Shown here one piece after another: positions 56,912 to 64,000 of a stretch of DNA of 64,000 bases. The stretch is from Bog-473 sp963730785. Its GTDB lineage: Bacteria > Actinomycetota > Acidimicrobiia > Acidimicrobiales > RAAP-2. The notes below the pieces were generated by a model that was not told where the DNA came from, did no database searches, and saw only the letters and a program-made list of their open reading frames with translations. The position numbers and the translations under genes were made by a program. The stretch spans positions 179,891 to 243,890 of the forward strand of contig CAVSTF010000013.1 in assembly GCA_963730785.1 (NCBI GenBank). The letters run 5' to 3'. Position 1 is the stretch's first letter. The number at the start of each line of letters is the position of its first letter.

Positions 56912-57988
56912 TTAGGTGTCAGTCTCATTTAGAAGGCGCTGAACTTGCTCCGCAACGGCGTTGACGAGGTCGGATATGGACTCGTCAGCTGAAATCGCAG
57001 TCAGGTCGATTCGGTTGAGTACTTGCTCCGCCTTGACAAGGTCTCGCCGAATCACCTCCGTAGGGTCGTACTCGGAATCATCAACCCTCTGTCTCGCTTC
57101 TTCGAGTGAGAGACCTTCGCGAATGGCCGCCAGGCCCACGGGCTTGCCAATGACTCGGGCCAGATTGCGTATATCGCGAGACTCACTCGCCACAGGCTCG
57201 GAGGTTTCACTACCGAAAACCCATTCGAAGACCTCTCCGATCTTTTCTCTATCGGGGTTCTCGATGGCCGATGCTCGTTCAGCGATGCGCCCAGTGGCCC
57301 CGATGTGAGCCCTCAACTCAGGCGTACTCATGGCGACAGTCAGAAGGCTGTAAGCCTGGGAAGCGGGAGCGGTATCGATCCCGACGTTCTCAGCGGCTTC
57401 AAAGACTTTGAAGGTGCTGTAGGTCTCCTGCACCCATGTTTTGAGTTGCCCGGTTAGGGCAGCAACTTCTTCATAGTCACGGCCATCATTGTCGATCAGA
57501 GAGGCGACAAATCGAGCCTGCATCTGCGGTTCCCAAGGCCGAATCCCCGAAATATGCCTGTATCCAAGTGCTGGTGTTGCCTCCTGCCGGTTGCCGACAA
57601 TGACGGAGGGGACCATTTCTGGGATCGTGTTTGTCGCACCCTCTGCGGTGCGTCGCCACGAGTCGGGATCTTCGAATCGCTCTCGTAAATCTTGATCTAA
57701 CAGACCCATCAGTGCGGTGAGCCGGCGATTCCCTTCAACAACGATGTACGTAGATCCATCGGGAATCACCACAAGTGCTTCCCACGGATAGAACCCGAAA
57801 CGTGCGATAGATCGAGCGACCTCCAAGGCATCGAAGATCTCAGCCATGTGAATGGCCAATGTGGATTGATCGGTGGACCCTCGAAGATCTGGCTGCAGAC
57901 GTGGGTTCAGTGCATCAAGGCGGAGAGAAGAGATCGGTAGAGGTTCTACTCTCAAAGCACCAATGTGGTTGCTCGGTGTGTCTGTCAT
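56912..57988 (-). CDS. ParB/Srx-fold domain protein
   Basis: The protein has 358 residues. Its N-terminal third (ISSLRLDALNPRL ... ARFGFYPWEALVVIPDGSTY, IVVEGNRRLTALMGLLD) is a ParB-N/sulfiredoxin-fold domain, with E-G-N-R-R in place of the plasmid-partition E-G-x-R-R motif. The rest is helical, without a recognisable HTH. Proteins of this fold in defence loci act as nucleases or as NTP-dependent clamps; CTPase activity of the fold is known for chromosomal ParB. The start codon overlaps the Z1 gene stop by four bases (ATGA), so the two are translationally coupled, and the nuclease-like gene follows two bases later. Confidence 0.7.
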   Translation of the reverse strand: MTDTPSNHIGALRVEPLPISSLRLDALNPRLQPDLRGSTDQSTLAIHMAEIFDALEVARSIARFGFYPWEALVVIPDGSTYIVVEGNRRLTALMGLLDQDLRERFEDPDSWRRTAEGATNTIPEMVPSVIVGNRQEATPALGYRHISGIRPWEPQMQARFVASLIDNDGRDYEEVAALTGQLKTWVQETYSTFKVFEAAENVGIDTAPASQAYSLLTVAMSTPELRAHIGATGRIAERASAIENPDREKIGEVFEWVFGSETSEPVASESRDIRNLARVIGKPVGLAAIREGLSLEEARQRVDDSEYDPTEVIRRDLVKAEQVLNRIDLTAISADESISDLVNAVAEQVQRLLNETDT

Positions 57989-60128
57989 GTTCTTCGGACC
58001 TCCGTCGCGGCCAATATCTCCTCACCAATGTGAAGTGCAAAGGTGTACACAGTGATTCCAGGCTCATCCCTCGGCTGAAGGAGGTGCACCTGAAGGCCCG
58101 ACCCTTCTCGGAACATCTCGCGATCGCCTGGGTACTCGTGAGGCTGCCCTGAAAACACCAGGTCTCGCCCCTGCATGAGGTTGGAGAACCCAAAGGATTG
58201 GCTCCAGGATCGGATCCGTGGAGCATTGTCACTTCCACCATCGAGTAACACGATGTCCATCTCGAGATCAGGTTGGTACCGCGCGACACGTTCTACGAAT
58301 GCAACGATGTTTGACCTCGACCACCCCGATCTTGGCGGCATCTGCCACTCATCCATGAGTGTGGAGACGTCACCGATCGGGATTTTGCTCAGTGTGCGGA
58401 ACTGGAGTCGGTTATACATCACCCGGTCCGCCGTCAATAGTCCCGCCTCCGAAAGAAGGTTCTCGTTGTGTCGGCGAGCAGCTTGAGTGAGATCTGGATT
58501 CGAGAGTACATGCCATCCCCTCGACGGTGTACGGGAAAGGCCTGGGACCACCGGTCGCCGTGTCGGCTGAAGACCATCTCCAAGGACAAACCCAACGTGA
58601 CTGCCCCACCCTCGAAGGTCTCGACCTTCCGCGATCCAGCGACGAAGCTCGACGCGGATTGCTTCTTCCGTTTCCACGGAGGCCTTGAAGGCGTCGACAG
58701 TTGTGCTGTTTGCAAAGAAGCGACAGTAGGGAAGGTATTCCTGGCGATAGCCAAAGGCTCGAGCCGTTGGGCGAGCGTGTCGGCCTGAACGGAGGTCTGA
58801 CGGCTTAAGTAGGTCACCGTGAGGCCCTCGACGGTAAAGCCACGATCGAGCTTGTTACCGCCAACCAAAATGTGGGCAGGACTCATGGCCCATCGGATCG
58901 AGTCCTGATCGGCAGCGCTGTTGACGGTCCAGATCTTGATCAACTGCAACACACGACGGAGTTGAGTCATGAGCCTGTCACCATCCGTGGGCTGCAGTCC
59001 CCAGCGAAGGAGATCACGGTACTGGCCCAAGTAAGGTTCGGGCAGCTGCCTCGGATCATCTATCGAGCCGATGGTGGTCCGCAGATCATCGATTTCCCGA
59101 CGAATCAGAGTCGTGACACGCTCATGGATTGCCACAAGATGAGTTGGATGTACCAGCATCGAGACTGGAGCAGACAAGGGATCCGTGGCGAGAAGATGAG
59201 CAGCACCCAGTAAGTAGTTCGCCAGGGCCTGCCTGAGGCCAATCGGCAACATGGCCGGTGGCTGGGACAGCGCTTCCCCCGCCGACACCAGCCGTATTAC
59301 TTCATCGCCATGATCGATGAAGAACTCACGGGCACCGGTATACCCGGCCCCAGGTTCGAGAAACTCCACAAAACTTGGTGAAAGTCGATCGTTCGATTCG
59401 AGCAAGAGTGGGGCAAAAGGTGTTGCTGTGACTTGCAAGTAGAGATGACTTGGTAGTGCATCAGCAAGATCACCTATCGCCCGGTATGTAGGGCTCTCTC
59501 TGCCCTGTGCCACCAAAGTGTTCAATGAGGCTTGATCGCCCTCATCGTCAAGCACTAGAACCGAGGTTTCGCTCAGATCGAGGCGACCAAGTTGGTCCGC
59601 AAGGGTTTGCAGCCTCCTTGAATGTTTGAGGACGGTGACAAAGGCGGTGCGATCGCTCTCAATGGCACCCTGGATCTCCGCCCCAAGTCGCTGCCGCTCG
59701 AGCGTCGGATCGAGATGGACCCAGGAGTAATCACTCCGCAGGTCGTCCGATTGGCCTAAGCCCCGGAGCATTCTGGTGGTGTTTTGAGACAGGAGAAGAT
59801 TCGTCGAGCCCAATATGGCGATAACGAGTCGATATCCCTTGTCGTGGGCTAGCGCCGCCAAGCCCGACATCGCTGTCGTCTTTCCGGACTGGATCCTCCC
59901 CAAGAGCAAGCCAGTGGCGGCAAATGTCCGACCTGGGAGGTCGGGGCCATGCGCAAGGGTCCGCTCCAGAGTCCCCCACATTTGGTATCGAGTGCCGTCG
60001 GCAATCGGTCTCTCCGCGGCGGCCAACCTCCGATCGAGACCCAATGATTGGGTTGGGTCGCCTACAAAGCGGCCGAGAAGATCTGGGATCGACTCCCTGG
60101 GATCGGAGTCAGCGCCTTGTTCAGGCAC
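57985..60128 (-). pseudogene. Z1-domain superfamily II ATPase, one frameshift (probably intact gene)
   Basis: The combined protein has about 715 residues. Helicase motifs are visible: Walker A GRIQSGKT (77-84), Walker B DDEGDQAS (193-200), motif III TATPFAP (234-240). The Z1 hallmark VGGNKLDRGFTVEGLTVTYL lies near residue 430. The expected family motif Q-x-x-R-x-F-G-Y-R appears only if one G is restored near 58755: the second frame then reads RAFGYRQEYLPYCRFF and continues without a break to the C-terminal domain and the stop at 57985. An error in a short G run is therefore much more likely than inactivation. Z1 proteins occur in restriction-like islands with methyltransferases and nucleases and are thought to translocate on DNA. 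Confidence 0.8.
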
Positions 60129-60365
60129 TTGGGACGGCTGTGTTTGTCAAGATCCCACCCCAATCTGTGAGCAATCGATCTGCACTGTACTTCTCCGGCC
60201 GTGCCTCACTTGCCGTCATGCCAAAGACTCGTACTGGATAAGCGGTTCGGCTTGCCACCCATAGTGCCTGGAATTCTGACCCGTCCTGTCGACAACGGAG
60301 TCACAGATGTAGGCACCACTCGTTGAGCCAACGTCTTATGTTCAGCCATCCGATTTCGAATCTAA

Positions 60366-63264
60366 TTATTCGGGCACCATCTCGATGATCTGTAACTCGG
60401 ACTCTGGACCCCGTGAAAATTCAAAGTTGCGAATGTAGAGAGTGACTGCTTCATAGTCTCGGCGGGCCTCCGCATCGATCGGTCGTGGCCCCAAGGCATC
60501 TTGACCCGTGACATCGTTCGAGGCCCGATAGTCCTCGATCAGGTCAGCGACCCGGTCGTAGTTTCCACGCTGGTCGGAGAACATCGGACGCGAACCCAGC
60601 AATTTGATGACATAGCCCGGTGGCTCGGGTCGTGAGACATTCACCCGATGCTCACTCTCGTACTCAATCTTGGATTCCTCGTACAATCCGCCGTCGGGAG
60701 AAACCATTGTTCTGGTACGTCGCGCCGTCCGTTCGTCCAGACTCTGCGCAATCCTTCGCTCGGTCCGCATCCTCGCATAGCGGTCGCCGTTTGAGTCCTG
60801 TTCGGTTCCCAGTTGGTCACTGGCCAATACTTTTGCTCTGGAAATCTTCAGACGCGCCGCCACGCGTGCCAACGGGTTCCTCATCACCCGTATCGGGACC
60901 TAGACCACTCTCTATTCCGCCTGTGACCACAAATAGTTCCGTCCCCGTTCGAGCACGACTCATCGAGACGTAACCCGCCTCCCGGGTAAGCGATTCAGTC
61001 GCTAGAACGAATGCCCTGTCATAGGTCGCCCCTTGGGCCTTATGCACTGTCGTGGCGTAGCTGTGGCCGACATGTCCATCGGCCAGATATTCCTCAGTCA
61101 GCAAACGAGGGCCTTTGGCAGTTTCTACAAGGAGACACCGGTCTTCTGAGCCAACGACGGTTCCACGCGTGCCATTGATGACGCCGAGCCCGCGGGCATT
61201 GCGCAGACAAACGATTTCGTCGCCAATGGCGAAAGAGCGATCATGTGCTCTGAGTATCTCGTCGTCCAGTTCGCCCCGACGGAACAGCTCCGTGCGAGCC
61301 AGGTTGTTGAGATTTGTCACGTCGCTACGATTCACGGCCATCATCAGTGACGACTGGCCTTCGCTCCTTCCTCTGGCCCAGGCGTTGACCAGCTCTCTTT
61401 GAGCCTCCGCCATTGTTTCTGACATACAGATTCGGTCATGAATGTCGTAAGCGGCCAGGGCCGTAGCAACGTCGCCCGAACGGAGATGGTCGAGGGCGTG
61501 GCGTTCCCAGACCTCCACTTGTCGGCGATTCTCCATGAGTTCGGAGGCGCCGAGATCGCGTGGCCAGGGCGGCGAAGGCGCCTCCAGCGTCAATCTCGGA
61601 CAGCTGACGAGGATCACCAACGAGAATCAGCTTGGCACCGACATCATCGGTCAACTTCACTAAACGCTCAAGGGAACGTGTCCCGACCATGCCGGCTTCG
61701 TCGACCACGACAACGTCACTCGGCCCGAGATCACTGTGCCCCCAATCGGTCTCTTTGAAAAACCGGGCCAGAGTGACGGAGGCGATCCCGGCGCTCGCTT
61801 CGAGCTCCTCCGCTGCTCGAGCGGCCAGAGCGGTACCGGTGACCCGATACCCGGCCTGCTCGAATGCTTCCCGGGCCAGAAAAAGGGCGGTGGTTTTGCC
61901 GGCACCGGCCTTCCCGACGACCACCTGGACGCCCGCTCCCGATGTGGTCAGGGCACGGACCATGGACAGCTGCTCGGCTGACAGCTCGGGCCGCTGAGCC
62001 AGAACCGATTCCGTCAAGTCGCGGTCGACGATGCCCGCCTGATCACCTCGACGGGCGATCGACCTCCTGAGCAGTTCGGCTTCGACACTCAGAAGCTCGG
62101 TCGTCGTCTGCAGCTGCTCCCCGCCCCTGCCGCGACGAGGCAGCGGAACAACATCAGTGCGGGCCAAGACCCGATCCGCCAGACCATCAATCTGGTCGAG
62201 GTACCCACCCTCGGGGAGATTCTCAGCGATGGCACGGACGACATCACGACGCTCGAAGGTCGACTCTTTTTCCGTCAAGCCCCCCAGGCGCGGTCAGGTT
62301 CCTCTCTAGCCTTGCGCAGAGGGTCTCGCTGAGTTCGACTTCCCTGGCCAGCCCCAGATTGTTGAAGAGTTCCGCAGGGTCGAACCCAAGTTCCTGGCTT
62401 GCTGACGCCATTGATCTCGAAGATGGAGCGCGTTCCCATCCGGTTCAACCGCCAGCGATTTGGCCGAGCGAGTTGCCAGGGCGGCTAGTTCGGCCGCTTT
62501 ACGAGATGACTCGCCATGGACGGAGAGGTACTCCTCGATCTCGGCTCTGCGAGTGGAGAACGCTCTCAAGAGGGCCGGATCGAGGTCGGCAGTTCGGCGC
62601 TGCCGCGGGTTACCGGACCGAATCGCACTCCGAGTGACTCGACCAGGCCGGCCCGCAGGGACGCCTGGTAGACGAAGCCGGCCGTGCGGGCGTGGAAGTA
62701 GAGCAGTCGGGCATCGGGGGCGGACCAGCGCCCGTCGAAGCCGAGCACCAGATTGGCCACCAGGACGTGGGTGTGGAGCTGGGGGTCCCCGGCTCGTGAT
62801 GTTCGATGGTCGAACGCAGCGGCCAACAGGCCGTTGGCTCTCATCCTTCGGGTCCCACCGGCGTCGCGGCGGGCGAAGTGGCATGACGTTCGAGGTAGGT
62901 CAGCCCATCGGCGACCGCCTGATCGTGGGCGTCTTTGACCGCGGCCGGGCCTGATCGGGCGACCCCAAGCCGTAGAGGAGTGAGACAGACTTCGGTGCGG
63001 AGAAGGTGAGGTCGAAGCCGGCGACTCGACCCGATGCGCCCGATCGATGCCCAGCTGATCGCCGTTCAGCGGGTTATTCCCGGCCAAGAGGGCATGGAGA
63101 ACGTCGCGGCTCCACGTCCCCACTGAGTCTCAGGTGGGCCATCCCCTACCCATCCAGCTTCCCGGGGCCTCGCCGGCCCCGGTGTAGTACTCCTCCTGGC
63201 CTTCGGCCACGATGCCCAGGTAGTAGTTCTCCGCCCCTACCACCATCTTGCCTATCGAGAGCAC
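60366..63264 (-). pseudogene. MobF/TraA-type conjugative relaxase, multiply frameshifted
   Basis: Seven or eight frame changes link fragments that in order make a complete actinobacterial relaxase. They are: GTG 63264 with SIGKMVVGAENYYLGIVAEG and EEYYTGAGEAPGSW (catalytic tyrosines); AGFDLTFSAPKSVSLLYGLG; HRTSRAGDPQLHTHVLVANL (the three-His metal site); RAFSTRRAEIEEYL; the helicase Walker A VVVGKAGAGKTTALFLA; VVVDEAGMVGTRSLERL; LVGDPRQLSEIDAGGAFAAL; MENRRQVEVWERHALDHLR; VGHSYATTVHKAQGATYDRA; and a C-terminal tail ending at 60366. The protein would nick oriT and unwind the element for conjugal transfer. The density of breaks (one per 400 bp) exceeds that elsewhere in the window, so real decay is possible. 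Confidence 0.8.
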
Positions 63265-63633
63265 GACCGACCCGGGAGCCCAGCGAGCTAAATCCATGGG
63301 TGCCGAAATCGACAAGCTGAGAAGTGCCACCTTTGGCACCATGATCCTCCGGCCAGCCGGATGACCGGGAAGGTCTCCGCGGGCCGCCAGCTCGTAGGCG
63401 AACGCTCGGGAGATACCCAGAAGCTCCCCAGCCTCAGCGACGGTAAGCACGAGTCGATCATTCGCCAGTGGCGCTGGCACCAGGGTCAGTCCTCCGTTGG
63501 CGGACCGGTCATCGCGAGGTAGATCCGGAGGAGGAACACTGTCCACTGGACGCTTCCGAAGATCGTGCAGATCGGGGTGATTTGGTACCGCGGTGGCCGA
63601 CATGACGGGATTGTGCTCCCGGCACTTCCCCAT
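63265..63633 (-). CDS. Excisionase-like helix-turn-helix protein (in-frame with relaxase)
   Basis: The frame starts at ATG 63633 (alternative ATG 63603). A disordered Pro/Asp-rich 55 residues precede a MerR/Xis-type winged HTH: RLVLTVAEAGELLGISRAFA with YELAARGDLPGHPAGRRIMV and a closing strand. Genes of this kind are routinely found just before relaxases on actinobacterial mobile elements. Unusually, there is no stop codon before the relaxase begins; the reading frame runs straight from PKVALLSLS into the relaxase N-terminus. Either the stop has been lost by an indel or the two are a genuine fusion. It may regulate excision or transfer. Confidence 0.65.
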
Positions 63634-63786
63634 CGACTTCCCTACGGACCAACGAACGGCCGCATTTCGGAAAAATTTGGAATTTCCTTCGAAATGGCGA
63701 CCGAGTTACGTCCGAACTGGCACTTGAGGCAAGTTCAGCTGCGACTCCTCCAGCACGTGATGAGGCGAGAAGACCGTATTGCCCGG

Positions 63787-64000
63787 TCAGTTCAGGGCGG
63801 TCAAGGCCGGCACTGCCGAAGGAGACACGTGTGGCTCCTCCGCCTTGACGGGCCGGCCCTCACTCACCGACACACTGTGCTCAGCCGGCGGAACGGCCGG
63901 CTCAGATGCGCTTTCGTCCCTTGTCATCAGTCGAAAACTCCGCGATTGAACCCAAGACGATGCCCGGCAGAGGTTGGTGGGGAAGTAGCCGGACTTCAGT
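63787..64000 (-). CDS. Partial ORF at right edge, unknown
   Basis: A frame open from the right edge ends with TGA at 63787. The last 46 residues follow an ATG at 63927 (TRDESASEPAVPPAEHSVSV) and are disordered, rich in Pro, Ser and Glu. Upstream in the same frame the sequence reads KSGYFPTNLCRASSWVQSRS, so a longer protein is likely cut by the window edge. In similar elements the gene at this position is often a replication initiator, but nothing here proves that. Confidence 0.3.
   Translation of the reverse strand, partial: LKSGYFPTNLCRASSWVQSRSFRLMTRDESASEPAVPPAEHSVSVSEGRPVKAEEPHVSPSAVPALTALN

Noticed and set aside
59815..60264. Plus-strand frames opposite the start of the Z1 gene
   Set aside because: They overlap the conserved Walker A region of Z1 and show no family pattern.

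Overview
The window looks like chromosomal DNA of an uncultured-type, high-GC actinobacterium, most likely of the class Acidimicrobiia. Supporting signs are DUF2510-type membrane proteins, an F420-type luciferase-like oxidoreductase, a MarP-type CvpA/serine protease, a GH15 trehalase, many acyl-CoA and short-chain dehydrogenase genes, and frequent GTG/TTG starts. The taxonomic call is inference from gene families only.

Layout. 0-11 kb: cell-surface and envelope genes (Thr/Ser-rich anchored proteins, a coiled-coil DivIVA-like protein, a GH18 hydrolase, a split polytopic membrane protein, a GT4 and a processive GT2 glycosyltransferase). 11-16 kb: a minus-strand run of MarP-like protease, GH15 trehalase, glucose-dehydrogenase-like enzyme and MBL-fold hydrolase. 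16-25 kb: a secreted BNR-like lipoprotein, then lipid/aldehyde metabolism genes (ALDH, LLM oxidoreductase, acyl-CoA dehydrogenase, M20 amidohydrolase, SDR) with DUF4328 and nitrobindin-like proteins. 25-41 kb: SCO6745-like protein, PstS-like anchored binding protein, TetR-P450 pair, neutral ceramidase, cobalamin-binding protein, thioesterase, APC permease, a large secreted protein and a class III aminotransferase. 41-52.6 kb: two tandem giant secreted adhesin-like proteins with beta-helix modules and arrays of about 12 and 13 copies of an 85-residue (255 bp) Ig-like repeat.

52.9-64 kb is an integrated mobile element. A 3' fragment of tRNA-Arg(ACG) with its natural terminator lies at 52.87-52.94 kb, followed by phased integrase-arm-like repeats. 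Next comes a two-armed defence-type island: a C5 cytosine methyltransferase, an associated protein and an HNR/sigma-4-like HTH protein on the plus strand converge on a Z1-type ATPase, a ParB-like protein and a nuclease-like protein on the minus strand. After it lie a heavily frameshifted MobF/TraA relaxase and an excisionase-like HTH gene. The orientation of the tRNA fragment places the element to the right, running out of the window.

A caution applies throughout: more than twenty otherwise convincing genes are interrupted by single frameshifts or, once, an in-frame TGA. Several lie in short homopolymers, so many are probably consensus errors. The relaxase and the second repeat protein have far more breaks than the rest. 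I annotate each interrupted gene as one feature and type it as pseudogene, while saying where sequence error is the better explanation.
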